A DNA stretch of 8,937 bases, from NCBI GenBank assembly GCA_027347805.1, contig DAIEQP010000424.1:1-8937 (forward strand), in the 5' to 3' direction. Positions 1 to 6,922 of this stretch are shown one piece after another. The stretch's first letter is position 1, and each line of letters opens with the position of its first letter. This stretch comes from Ignavibacteria bacterium (GTDB lineage: Bacteria > Bacteroidota > Ignavibacteria > Ignavibacteriales > Melioribacteraceae). Below the pieces are notes generated by a model. That model saw only the letters and a list, made by a program, of their open reading frames with translations, was not told the DNA's origin and did no database searches. A program made the translations under genes and the position numbers.

Positions 1-1
1 A

Positions 2-250
2 GGCGGAGCCGTGATGGGAAATTTAATCAATATTATTTCCTACAATTTACCCAATGATTATTATGATACTTATCCATCCAAACTGAGAGGACTTTCAACC
101 AAAGACATTCAGGATGCCGCAAAGAAAGTTGTATACCCGAATAATCTTGTTTGGGTGGTTGTGACAGACAAGTCAAAAGTTGAAGCTGGAATAAAAGACT
201 TCGGCTACGAGGTAAATTATATTGATGGAGATGGAAATTTGATAAAGTGA
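2..250 (+). CDS. C-terminal end of an M16 (insulinase-like) peptidase, cut by window edge
   Basis: The frame is open from the left edge to a TGA at 248-250, giving about 82 residues. The start lies outside the window, and the GTG and ATG near position 11-16 are internal codons. The visible part has the typical M16 ending: a DYYDTYPSKL segment, then LSTKDIQDAAKKVVYPNNLVWVVV and a DKSKVEAGIKDFG stretch. In M16 proteins this is the last helix, beta strand and tail, where the wording is usually 'dvq.aAkkyl.pdnlvivvvGD'. The zinc site (HxxEH) would lie upstream and cannot be seen, so I cannot say whether this is an active subunit or an inactive partner. Its ending resembles that of the 938-residue M16 protein on the opposite strand, so the two may be paralogues. 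A strong hairpin terminator follows 25 bases later. The family call is good; the exact substrate is unknown. Confidence 0.8.
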   Translation, partial: GGAVMGNLINIISYNLPNDYYDTYPSKLRGLSTKDIQDAAKKVVYPNNLVWVVVTDKSKVEAGIKDFGYEVNYIDGDGNLIK

Positions 251-270
251 TTTTGAAATTAAGGTAAAAC

Positions 271-300
271 AAAAAGCCCCGCGTTGCGGGGCTTTTTTTT
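271..300. terminator. Bidirectional intrinsic terminator between M16 tail and trxA
   Basis: A perfect GC-rich stem GCCCCGC (276-282) / GCGGGGC (286-292) closes a 3-base GTT loop. It has A5 on the left (271-275) and T8 on the right (293-300). Read on the plus strand it ends the M16 transcript with a T8 tract. Read on the minus strand it ends trxA with a T5 tract. The trxA stop codon (299-301) overlaps the T tract, so the two convergent genes share one compact hairpin. Confidence 0.92.
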
Positions 301-634
301 AATTTACTTTTACAAGATGAGGATTAATTTTTTCAACGAGATGAGATTTTGGAACTGCTCCAATTACTGCATCAACCAATTTTCCATTTTTGAAAATTCC
401 TAAAGTTGGAATACTTCTAATTCCGTACTGAGCAGACACACCAAAATTTTCGTCAGTATTAACTTTTACAACTTTTAATTTTCCGGCAAGATCAGTAGCT
501 ATTTCTTCAACAACAGGGGCTACCATTCTGCATGGTCCGCACCAAGGCGCCCAGAAATCAACAAGCACCGGAGTATCCGACTGCAAAACTTCCTGCTGAA
601 AATTTGAATCTGTTCCAACCACAACATTATTCAT
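299..634 (-). CDS. trxA: Thioredoxin
   Basis: Cytosolic thiol-disulfide oxidoreductase of 111 residues, normally reduced by thioredoxin reductase and reducing disulfides in proteins such as ribonucleotide reductase and peroxiredoxins. The active site WCGPC is at 31-35 with Cys32 and Cys35. Buried Asp26, Trp28, cis-Pro76 (SIPT), Gly84 and Gly92 all fall at the same numbers as in E. coli Trx1, so the fold is complete. No signal peptide is seen. A longer reading starts at a GTG at 664, but its extra ten codons run through the Shine-Dalgarno of the ATG at 634, and 111 residues is the usual family length. I therefore chose 634. The gene lies 117 bases downstream of the M16 peptidase, whose own terminator intervenes, so it is probably transcribed separately. 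I could not find a convincing promoter. Confidence 0.96.
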   Translation of the reverse strand: MNNVVVGTDSNFQQEVLQSDTPVLVDFWAPWCGPCRMVAPVVEEIATDLAGKLKVVKVNTDENFGVSAQYGIRSIPTLGIFKNGKLVDAVIGAVPKSHLVEKINPHLVKVN

Positions 635-641
635 TTTATTT

Positions 642-649
642 TCCTTTCT
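642..649 (-). promoter_or_regulatory. Ribosome binding site of trxA (decides the start)
   Basis: On the minus strand AGAAAGGA lies 7 bases before the ATG at 634. It falls inside the longer GTG-started reading, which argues that the downstream ATG is the real start. Confidence 0.7.
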
Positions 650-709
650 AATTAATTTATTCACTAACCATTTGATGAATAAACAAAAGAAAGGATTCAG
701 GAATTCCCT

Positions 710-740
710 AAAAAAAGAGCGGCTTGTAACCGCTCTCTTT
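710..740 (-). terminator. Intrinsic terminator of the 938-residue M16 peptidase gene
   Basis: On the minus strand a 7-bp stem (AGAGCGG at plus positions 716-722 paired with CCGCTCT at 730-736) has a 7-base loop and is followed by seven T (plus 710-716 are A). It starts about 12 bases after the TGA stop at 752-754. It separates the M16 gene from trxA downstream. Confidence 0.85.
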
Positions 741-751
741 AATATTCATTA

Positions 752-3568
752 TCAGTTTGTTACAGGCTTGGCATCTTTATCAAGAAGAACAGGATCGCCC
801 AATCCAAGATCTTTTAATTTATCGAATTGAGTTGCTTTATCACCAACTATAACATAAACCAATTTATCAGGTTGAATAAACCGTTGTGCAAGTTTTGCAT
901 GTTCTTCAGGTGTCATTTTTTTAACAACTGCTTCACGCTGCTTCACAAAATCGAGTGGTAAATTGTTGTTTACCATTGTCTGAAGCATCATCGAAAGCTG
1001 CATTAAAGTTTCAAACCTTCCCGAGTTACTTTTCACCAAAGTGCTTTTTACCTGTTCAAGATCTTCTTTGGAAATTCCATCTCGGTATTTTTTTATTTCA
1101 TCCCTGAAAATTTGAGTTGCTTCATGTGTTGCATTTGCCTGAATTGCTGATGAAGCTAAAAATTGTCCTGCCAAAGTTGTTCCGCTGAATGTTGACCTTG
1201 CGCCATAAGTAAATGATTTCTTTTCGCGAAGTATCATGTTAAGTATCCCATTGAAATCTCCACCAAGTCTATGATTTATAACCACGGCTTTATAAAAATC
1301 AGGGTCGGCAGAACTTAAGCCGGCATGCCCGACAAAAATCTGCGATTGCTTTGCTTTAGGAACATCAACAAAATAAATTCCTGGTTTTGCAGAACCTTCT
1401 GCTTTTAACTGTGGAATTTTAACTTCTTTTACTTTCCAATCTTTTAATCCATTAAATAACGCTAAGGCTTTTTCTTTTGCTATATCACCAACAACTGTAA
1501 TCTTTGCAACTGATGAACCAAAATTTTGTTCATAATATTTTTTCAAATCATCGATTGTTATTTTTTCAACGGATTTTATTGTTCCCGCTGGTTCATTTGC
1601 AAGAACATTCTGGCTTCCATAAACAAGTTTTGCAAACACATTATTTGCAATTGATATCGGAGCGCTTTCATTTCTTTTTAACTGTTCTATTGTTTGACTT
1701 TTAGCAAGCGCAAATTCTTTTTCATCCCAGCGTGGTTCATAAATCATTTCTTTTGCGAGTTCAAAAGCTTCTTTTAATTTGCTTGAAAGACATCCGACAT
1801 TAATTGTAATATTCTCGGTCCCTCCCATAACAATTATATTGGCGCCCAAGTCCTGAATTGCTTCGCGCAGTTCTACCGGAGTCTTTGTTTTGGTTCCTTC
1901 ATTCATCATACGTGCTGTTAATGAGGCAACACCAATTTTATCAGCATTATCCAGCAGCATTCCTCCATTTACAATAATTGAAAACTGAACAAGAGGAAGT
2001 TCGCTTTGTTTGATTCCATAAACCGGTATTCCATTTACAGTTTTGTCTTTCCAAATCTTGGGCGGATTTACAGCTGGATCCGGTCCTTTAACTGGTTCTT
2101 TTGTTCTATCAATCTTTGATGGAATTGGTTCATATTTGGCATTTACAATTTCTTTTTTCTTTGTCCCCTGTTTCTCAATTGATTCTTCCTGTACAATCCA
2201 ATGTTTTGAGTTGCTGGCAGCTAAATCTGCTTTTCCTTTGGGAACTATGCTTGTGAGAAGATAATTTTGCCCCTTGATGAATTTGTTATAAACTCTCCAG
2301 ATATCATCTTTTGTAATACTCATTCTATTTTCGAAATCAATTGACATGAAATCTGGCGAACCGGCAAAAATATTATAATCGCCTAACCGCATTGCTTTAC
2401 CAAGCACGCTTGCACTCTGGTTATAGAAATTATATTCTATGCCAGCTTTTTGTCTTTCAACATCTTTATCAGTGAATCCTTCTTTTTCAAATCTGGCAAA
2501 AGCTTCTTTTAATGCAGCTTCAACATCATCCAGTTTGACATTTGGAAAAGCAGTAATTGTAATTCCAAAAGTTCCTGTTAATTCGCTGCTGTTCTGGCGT
2601 GCCATAACAGATGGCGCCAGTTTCTTTTCCTCAACTATAACCTTATATAAAGGTGATTTCTTGCTTCCAGCAAAAATTCTTGCAAAGAAATCCAAAGCAT
2701 ATGCATCCTTGCTGTAATCTTCTTCAGATGGAAATTCAATTCCCAGTCTTGGTGCGCTTGCGAGATTATCTTCACAGAAATAACGAACAGTTTCTTTTAA
2801 AGTAACCGGCGTTTTTCCAAGCGGAGCCGGTGCAGGTGCCGATTTAATTTCTGCAAAATATTTCTCGATCCATTTTTTTGTCTGGGCAACATTTATATCT
2901 CCGGCAACAATTAATGTTGCATTGCTTGGTGCATAATACTTCGCATGAAAATCATAAACATCCTGAAGTGATGCTGCGGCAAGATCTTCAAGCTCTCCAA
3001 TTACAGTGTGACCGTACGGATGAGTTGGAGGATACATTAACTTGCTTGACATATATTCACTTTGTGAATATGGTCTGTTGTCTCCCTGACGTTTTTCATT
3101 TTGCACTACATTCTGCTGGGTAACAAATGTTTCCTGGTTTACTTTACTAAGAAGAAATCCCATTCTATCGGCTTCCATCCATAATGCCATTTCAACAGCA
3201 TTCTTCGGAATTACTTCAAAGTAATTTGTTCTATCTTCGTTTGTTGAACCGTTTACATTACTTGCACCCGCAGTCTGTAATTTCTTAAACCACATTCCCT
3301 GTGGAATATCCTGCGATTCATTAAAACGGAGATGCTCGAACAAATGAGCAAAACCCGTCTTACCCTGAACTTCTCTTGCTGATCCAACATGATAAACAAC
3401 ATATACTGCGGCAATCGGGTCGGATTTGTCAACATGCAGAATCACATTCATTCCATTTTCCAGTTTGTACTTTTCATATGGAATTTTAAATTCTTTTTTA
3501 GGTGTGCCACCAAAGATTGTTATAGCCATAAACAATAGCATTAATTGAATCGTGATTAGTTTCTTCAT
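752..3568 (-). CDS. Exported two-domain M16 zinc metallopeptidase (insulinase/PqqL-like)
   Basis: Of 938 residues, the first ~20 form a signal peptide (MKK, then a hydrophobic run to about Gly21). No lipobox Cys is seen, so it is likely secreted or periplasmic. The N-terminal M16 half has the inverted zinc motif HLFEH at 75-79 (His75, His79 ligands, Glu78 base) and the third ligand Glu158 in VVQNEKRQ. The second half (about 510-900) starts again with an 'NGIPVYGIKQSELPLV' strand. There the zinc motif is replaced by SLTAR (549-553), so this half is non-catalytic. It keeps the substrate-binding Arg781/Tyr788 pair in LREKKSFTY. An active plus inactive M16 pair on one chain is known in this family and makes a closed chamber that degrades peptides. 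The start is supported by AGGAGG four bases upstream. The usual 'HMMFxGS' after the zinc site reads HLRFNES here. The substrate is unknown. Confidence 0.93.
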   Translation of the reverse strand: MKKLITIQLMLLFMAITIFGGTPKKEFKIPYEKYKLENGMNVILHVDKSDPIAAVYVVYHVGSAREVQGKTGFAHLFEHLRFNESQDIPQGMWFKKLQTAGASNVNGSTNEDRTNYFEVIPKNAVEMALWMEADRMGFLLSKVNQETFVTQQNVVQNEKRQGDNRPYSQSEYMSSKLMYPPTHPYGHTVIGELEDLAAASLQDVYDFHAKYYAPSNATLIVAGDINVAQTKKWIEKYFAEIKSAPAPAPLGKTPVTLKETVRYFCEDNLASAPRLGIEFPSEEDYSKDAYALDFFARIFAGSKKSPLYKVIVEEKKLAPSVMARQNSSELTGTFGITITAFPNVKLDDVEAALKEAFARFEKEGFTDKDVERQKAGIEYNFYNQSASVLGKAMRLGDYNIFAGSPDFMSIDFENRMSITKDDIWRVYNKFIKGQNYLLTSIVPKGKADLAASNSKHWIVQEESIEKQGTKKKEIVNAKYEPIPSKIDRTKEPVKGPDPAVNPPKIWKDKTVNGIPVYGIKQSELPLVQFSIIVNGGMLLDNADKIGVASLTARMMNEGTKTKTPVELREAIQDLGANIIVMGGTENITINVGCLSSKLKEAFELAKEMIYEPRWDEKEFALAKSQTIEQLKRNESAPISIANNVFAKLVYGSQNVLANEPAGTIKSVEKITIDDLKKYYEQNFGSSVAKITVVGDIAKEKALALFNGLKDWKVKEVKIPQLKAEGSAKPGIYFVDVPKAKQSQIFVGHAGLSSADPDFYKAVVINHRLGGDFNGILNMILREKKSFTYGARSTFSGTTLAGQFLASSAIQANATHEATQIFRDEIKKYRDGISKEDLEQVKSTLVKSNSGRFETLMQLSMMLQTMVNNNLPLDFVKQREAVVKKMTPEEHAKLAQRFIQPDKLVYVIVGDKATQFDKLKDLGLGDPVLLDKDAKPVTN

Positions 3569-3572
3569 TATT

Positions 3573-3578
3573 CCTCCT
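3573..3578 (-). promoter_or_regulatory. Strong Shine-Dalgarno of the M16 peptidase gene
   Basis: A perfect AGGAGG on the minus strand lies 4 bases before the ATG at 3568. It is the best SD in the window and fixes the start immediately before the signal peptide. Confidence 0.75.
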
Positions 3579-3594
3579 GGAATTTTAACTAAGA

Positions 3595-3625
3595 CACATT
3601 TATGAATTTGGGTGTATCAATCCAA
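3595..3625 (-). promoter_or_regulatory. Possible Bacteroidota-type promoter for the M16 peptidase
   Basis: On the minus strand TTG (plus 3623-3625), a 20-base spacer, then TAAATGTG (plus 3595-3602) matches the TTG-N19..21-TAnnTTTG pattern with one mismatch in the -7 element. It would give a leader of roughly 20 bases containing the AGGAGG. The rest of the 192-base spacer 3569-3760 shows no gene or clear hairpin terminator. Confidence 0.35.
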
Positions 3626-3760
3626 TTGAAAAATGTTTCGTGAAGCAATTTTGTCTTTATTTTATAAATGGGCAAATGATTTTTGATTTGTTTACATCTC
3701 TCTGCAGAATTAGATACCTGCAAGTTGGAATTGGTTTAAGCCGCCCGGAATATTTTTGAA

Positions 3761-4501
3761 TTATTCCTGATTTGGCAGCAGATCAAACAATTCAGATAAA
3801 GATTGAATAGTTACCAGATCAGTTCCATCCGGGATTATGTTGTGTGAATGAGAATTGCTTATATGTTGGATCATAACCGGAAAAATTTCAGCAGCCCGAG
3901 CTCCTTTAATATCATCATTATAACTATCGCCAATAAATATTACCTCATCTGCAGTAAGCCCGGCTCTTTCTAAAGTAAGTCTGAAAATCTCAGGGTCCGG
4001 TTTCTTAAAACCAATTTCATCAGAAATAATTATCGGGTTTAAATAATTCTGGAGTTGAAGCTGCTTAATAACCCGTTTAACATGCGGTGTGTGATCAAAA
4101 TTTGAAATGAGCGCTAATTTATATTTATCCTGCAGCTTTCTGAAAACATCATAAACATCTTCGGATAACGTAATATTATCCTGCCAATGAATTAGGGATT
4201 CATCTGCTAATTCCTTTAATCTTTCCCGGCTAAAAACAACACCATGCTGTTCAAAATGAAATTTAATTTTTGATTCATAAGTAGTTAGTGAATCCGAATG
4301 ATCTTTTTCATGATCTTCAAGCAGTATTTTTTTGCAGATTTCCTTTATCGAGTCAAAAGACAATCCATTGGGAATGCCGGCTAATTTATAAAATTGGTTT
4401 AACCAGATCAGGTTTGATTTCTCCATGTCATTGTAATCTAACAGAGTTCCATAGAGATCAAAAAATATTCCCTTTATTGATTTATTGCTGAGTAATGTCA
4501 T
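3761..4501 (-). CDS. HAD-superfamily hydrolase with a dehalogenase-style DLYGT motif
   Basis: Cytosolic hydrolase of 246 residues with the four HAD motifs: I, FFDLYGT with nucleophile Asp15; II, LISNF with Ser133; III, Lys167 in KKPDP; IV, GDSYNDD at 191-197. The helical cap between motifs I and II (about 20-115) fits subfamily IA. In phosphatases of this family the residue two after the nucleophile is usually a second Asp acting as acid/base. Here it is Tyr17, as in L-2-haloacid dehalogenases, although some phosphatase-annotated members also carry it. So it may be a phosphatase or a dehalogenase, and the substrate cannot be read from the sequence. The ATG follows the stop of the HisN-like gene by one base (TAA-C-ATG) and has no good SD immediately upstream, so translation is probably coupled to that gene. 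No terminator was seen after it. Confidence 0.87.
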   Translation of the reverse strand: MTLLSNKSIKGIFFDLYGTLLDYNDMEKSNLIWLNQFYKLAGIPNGLSFDSIKEICKKILLEDHEKDHSDSLTTYESKIKFHFEQHGVVFSRERLKELADESLIHWQDNITLSEDVYDVFRKLQDKYKLALISNFDHTPHVKRVIKQLQLQNYLNPIIISDEIGFKKPDPEIFRLTLERAGLTADEVIFIGDSYNDDIKGARAAEIFPVMIQHISNSHSHNIIPDGTDLVTIQSLSELFDLLPNQE

Positions 4502-4502
4502 G

Positions 4503-5264
4503 TTAATTTAAAATCGAAATTACCTCTTGATGAATTTTTCCACCTGTTGCAATTATGCTTGCACCATGAACAGGATCGCTGCCATGATAATCTGTAATCG
4601 TTCCGCCGGCACCGCGAATAACCGGTATCAGAGCCATCATATCCCAGATACTCATAATCGGGTCGATCATTATATCTGCATAACCTGTTGCAACAAGATA
4701 ATATCCATAACAATCTCCCCACTGCCTGTACAATTTTACTTTATGAATAAGCTCTTCAAATTTTTTTATTTTCTGATATTTTTCAACATTCAGATGATCA
4801 GTAGTCAGAAGGATAGCTTTAGATAAATCGCTGCACTCACGAACTTTAACACTTCTGCCGTTTAATTCTGCTGTTTCATTATCACCAATCAAAAATTCAT
4901 CAAGAATCGGTTGGTTAATAACACCAAGAACCGGCTGATGATTTTTTGTTAACGCAATCAAAGTTCCGAATGTAACTGTGCCGCAAATAAAACTTTTTGT
5001 TCCATCAATCGGGTCAAGAATCCATTTATATTCTGCATCCTTATTATGCTCGCCAAATTCTTCACCAAGAATTCCATGATCAGGAAATTGTTTCATAATC
5101 ATTTCGCGCATCAACTCTTCCGATTTCTTATCGGCAATTGTAACGGGAGATTCATCGGCTTTGGTCTCAATATTAATATCTGTTCGCCAGTAATTTTTAA
5201 TCAGATTCCCGCTTGCCATTGCAAGTTCTTTTGCAAAACTTTTTAATTCATCCTGCCCGTTCAT
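4503..5264 (-). CDS. hisN: Inositol-monophosphatase-family phosphatase, HisN-like histidinol-phosphatase
   Basis: Mg-dependent phosphatase of 253 residues, family of inositol monophosphatase. The metal site is complete: Glu68/Glu69 in ILGEEFG, DPIDGT at 84-89 (Asp84, Asp87), and Trp207-Asp208 in SIWDMMAL. Several segments point to the HisN branch (histidinol-phosphate to histidinol, histidine biosynthesis): WILDPIDGTKSF, a GTLIAL stretch, GVINQP, LTTDH, the RQWGDCYGY region and ALIPVIRGAGG. No other his gene is in the window, so the role rests on family resemblance; the main alternative is another sugar- or inositol-phosphatase. A longer reading begins at a TTG at 5276, but GGTGG sits 5 bases before the ATG at 5264, which I prefer. 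It is the first gene of a pair with the HAD gene and shares a 76-base divergent spacer with sua5. Confidence 0.82.
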   Translation of the reverse strand: MNGQDELKSFAKELAMASGNLIKNYWRTDINIETKADESPVTIADKKSEELMREMIMKQFPDHGILGEEFGEHNKDAEYKWILDPIDGTKSFICGTVTFGTLIALTKNHQPVLGVINQPILDEFLIGDNETAELNGRSVKVRECSDLSKAILLTTDHLNVEKYQKIKKFEELIHKVKLYRQWGDCYGYYLVATGYADIMIDPIMSIWDMMALIPVIRGAGGTITDYHGSDPVHGASIIATGGKIHQEVISILN

Positions 5265-5269
5265 TTTAA

Positions 5270-5274
5270 CCACC
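5270..5274 (-). promoter_or_regulatory. Ribosome binding site of the hisN-like gene (decides the start)
   Basis: On the minus strand GGTGG lies 5 bases before the ATG at 5264. The alternative TTG start at 5276 would place this site inside the coding region. Confidence 0.5.
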
Positions 5275-5286
5275 AAATTGATTGCT

Positions 5287-5318
5287 AAAAAATATTCATT
5301 TCGGTGTCTTAAACAAAA
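5287..5318 (-). promoter_or_regulatory. Possible promoter of the hisN-like/HAD pair
   Basis: On the minus strand TTTTG (TTG at plus 5314-5316) is followed by exactly 19 bases and then TATTTTTT (plus 5287-5294), one base off TAnnTTTG. The predicted start point near 5281 leaves a leader of about 17 bases that includes the GGTGG site. Confidence 0.45.
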
Positions 5319-5324
5319 CTGTCG

Positions 5325-5332
5325 TATTTTTG
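5325..5332 (+). promoter_or_regulatory. Possible -7 element of sua5 (near-leaderless)
   Basis: TATTTTTG is a perfect match to the Bacteroidota TAnnTTTG element. Only a poor -33 element (TCG near 5301) lies at the right distance. It ends 8 bases before the sua5 ATG, so the transcript would begin within a few bases of the start codon. It lies just upstream of the divergent hisN promoter, within the same 76-base spacer. Confidence 0.4.
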
Positions 5333-5340
5333 CATCAGTA

Positions 5341-6309
5341 ATGAATCTTGTTGAATCAAATAGCGAAACAATTAAGAAAGCCTCAGAAATAATTCGGCAT
5401 GGCGGACTTGTGGCATTTCCGACCGAAACTGTTTACGGTTTGGGTGCCGATGGATTAAATTCAATTGCTGTTGCAAAAATTTTTGAAGCAAAAAAGCGCC
5501 CTAGTTTCAATCCGCTTATTCTGCACATTGCAGATAAAAATTATCTTCACAATCTTGTTGAGTATAAAGATACTCGAGTAGATAACCTGATTTCCAAATT
5601 CTGGCCCGGACCGCTTACGCTTGTTCTGCCAAAGAAAGATATTGTTCCCGATATTGTCACCGCCGGAAATCCAACAGTCGCAGTTAGAATGCCGAATCAT
5701 CCGATAGCATTAGAATTGATAAACGAAAGTCGGACTCCGATTGCAGCGCCAAGCGCAAATAAATTCGGGCATTTAAGCCCAACCACTGCGAAACATGTTC
5801 AGAAATATCTTGGCGATAAAGTTGATTTAATTCTTGATGGCGGAAAATCTTTTGTTGGAGTTGAATCGACGATTATTCAATATCATGAGGGCGGTTTTTA
5901 TTTACTTCGCCACGGTGGCCTGGCAAAAGAAGAAATTGAAAAAGAGATTGGTGAAATTAAATCGGGCAAAATAGATGTTAACAAACCTAATTCTCCCGGG
6001 CAGCTTCCGTTTCATTATTCTCCGAATACACCGCTTCATTTTTATAATGAATCTCTTCTCGATTCAAACAAAAAAATTGGTTTAATATCCTTTCAAAAAA
6101 ATAAAATTGATTTTTCATTCAGCTCACAGAAAGTGCTTTCTCAAACCGGAGATTTACGTGAGGCAGCATCAAATCTTTTTTTATTTCTTCACGAAATGGA
6201 AAAAGAAAATCTCGACCTAATTCTTATTGAACCGGTTGAGGAGAAAGGACTCGGCAGAGCAATTATGGATCGGCTCCGTAAAGCAACTTACCGTCATACT
6301 AATCAATAG
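5341..6309 (+). CDS. sua5: L-threonylcarbamoyladenylate synthase, Sua5 type
   Basis: Cytosolic enzyme of 322 residues that makes threonylcarbamoyl-AMP from threonine, bicarbonate and ATP, the first step of t6A formation at tRNA position 37 (the TsaD-containing complex does the transfer). The YrdC fold fills about 1-200: PTETVYGLG at 27-35, KKRPSFNPL from 51, PGPLTLVLP, RMPNHP and SANKFG with Ser138/Asn140. It continues with the Sua5 linker SPG...HYSP (218-228) and a Sua5 C-terminal domain (about 229-322), so this is the long Sua5 form rather than the short TsaC/YrdC. A longer reading from a TTG at 5278 adds 21 residues unlike the family and crosses the putative promoter, so I chose the ATG at 5341. 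That ATG has no SD. The gene ends 9 bases from the convergent DinB-like gene. Confidence 0.95.
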   Translation: MNLVESNSETIKKASEIIRHGGLVAFPTETVYGLGADGLNSIAVAKIFEAKKRPSFNPLILHIADKNYLHNLVEYKDTRVDNLISKFWPGPLTLVLPKKDIVPDIVTAGNPTVAVRMPNHPIALELINESRTPIAAPSANKFGHLSPTTAKHVQKYLGDKVDLILDGGKSFVGVESTIIQYHEGGFYLLRHGGLAKEEIEKEIGEIKSGKIDVNKPNSPGQLPFHYSPNTPLHFYNESLLDSNKKIGLISFQKNKIDFSFSSQKVLSQTGDLREAASNLFLFLHEMEKENLDLILIEPVEEKGLGRAIMDRLRKATYRHTNQ

Positions 6310-6318
6310 TTGGAAGAC

Positions 6319-6792
6319 TTACAACTCCAGTTGTTTCAAATGATGTCTTAGATGAAAAAAATAATCGCGGATAAAATACTCAAGTGTAACAGGCTGATTT
6401 GCCGGGACAGTTTGCATTGCTATCTTATCCAGGTTATGCAATGGTCTAAGACGCGTTAATGAATCTGGAGAAATATTAGCAGCCAAATGAATTATGTGAA
6501 GATTAAATTCTTTCCATAAATTAATTAACCCATTCCAGCTTTCCGATTGATAATTCTGGATCTTGATCCACTCATCCTGACTGTAGCCGGCAAAAACGAG
6601 ATCCTCGGTAAATTGTGCGCGAACAAACCGTTGATGATTATTTGAAGCCGAATCAATTAAGTGGCCAATCAATTCCTTTGCAGACCATTTGTTGCAGGTT
6701 TTAATCATTGCTTTGCTGCTGTCTACTGCAAGCAGTTTTTTATACACTTCCAGTATGTAACGTTTTTCTTCTTCTAAAAATTCTTCCATCAT
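6319..6792 (-). CDS. DinB/YfiT-fold protein, putative metal-dependent hydrolase or thiol transferase
   Basis: A 157-residue, mostly helical protein. The DinB four-helix-bundle signature is visible: the helix WSAKELIGHLIDSA with His44, and near the C-terminus DYFFHLRHHL with His147 and His151. These three His form the usual divalent-metal triad of the DinB/YfiT superfamily. The 'N-x-R-F' segment after helix 2 (NNHQRFVRAQ) is also typical. Family members include bacillithiol and mycothiol S-transferases and many proteins of unknown function, so no substrate can be named. No signal peptide is seen, so it is likely cytosolic. Two ATGs are adjacent (6792 and 6789). CAGG lies six bases before the first, which I used. 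It is convergent with sua5 (nine bases between stops) and divergent from the M24 gene. Confidence 0.82.
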   Translation of the reverse strand: MMEEFLEEEKRYILEVYKKLLAVDSSKAMIKTCNKWSAKELIGHLIDSASNNHQRFVRAQFTEDLVFAGYSQDEWIKIQNYQSESWNGLINLWKEFNLHIIHLAANISPDSLTRLRPLHNLDKIAMQTVPANQPVTLEYFIRDYFFHLRHHLKQLEL

Positions 6793-6858
6793 TATAAACC
6801 TGCCGGTTAATATTGTTCTTAATCTATACTAATTTTTCAATTTATAAAACACTTTGCC

Positions 6859-6890
6859 TTGATAAACAAAACACATTTGGGTAAGTTTTG
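6859..6890 (+). promoter_or_regulatory. Possible promoter of the M24 peptidase gene
   Basis: TTG (6859-6861), a 20-base spacer and TAAGTTTTG (6882-6890) resemble TTG-N20-TAnnTTTG, with one extra base before the final TTTG. A start near 6896 would give a leader of about 35 bases and exclude the upstream ATGs at 6896 and 6902 from efficient use. The remainder of the 139-base divergent spacer holds no convincing promoter for the DinB-like gene. Confidence 0.35.
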
Positions 6891-6922
6891 CGGGCATGAA
6901 AATGCCAACATCTATAATTCCC

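Noticed and set aside
299..664. Longer thioredoxin starting at a GTG at 664
   Set aside because: The extra ten residues are encoded by the SD region of the ATG at 634, and E. coli Trx numbering fits the shorter form exactly.
635..715. Promoter between the M16 terminator and trxA
   Set aside because: A TTG occurs on the minus strand, but no TAnnTTTG-like box lies 19-21 bases after it.
2439..2717. Plus-strand open frames inside the large M16 gene
   Set aside because: They lie antisense to a clear family protein, have no SD or family resemblance, and are shadows of its codon pattern.
3747..3767. Inverted repeat GGAATA/TATTCC at the end of the HAD gene as a terminator
   Set aside because: The stem is short and AT-rich, overlaps the stop codon and has no T tract on the minus strand.
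4498..4722. Cys/Arg-rich open frame overlapping the HisN-like gene
   Set aside because: It is an out-of-frame reading of the conserved HisN C-terminal region; the composition is typical of a shadow frame.
4503..5276. TTG start of the HisN-like gene at 5276
   Set aside because: GGTGG is well placed for the ATG at 5264; a TTG start would have no SD.
5278..5340. N-terminal extension of Sua5 from a TTG
   Set aside because: The added residues do not look like the family and cross a perfect TAnnTTTG element; the YrdC fold begins just after the ATG at 5341.
6837..6869. Promoter for the DinB-like gene on the minus strand (TTG at 6867-6869)
   Set aside because: The candidate -7 boxes at 20 or 22 bases (TATAAATT, TAAATTGA) match the consensus poorly.
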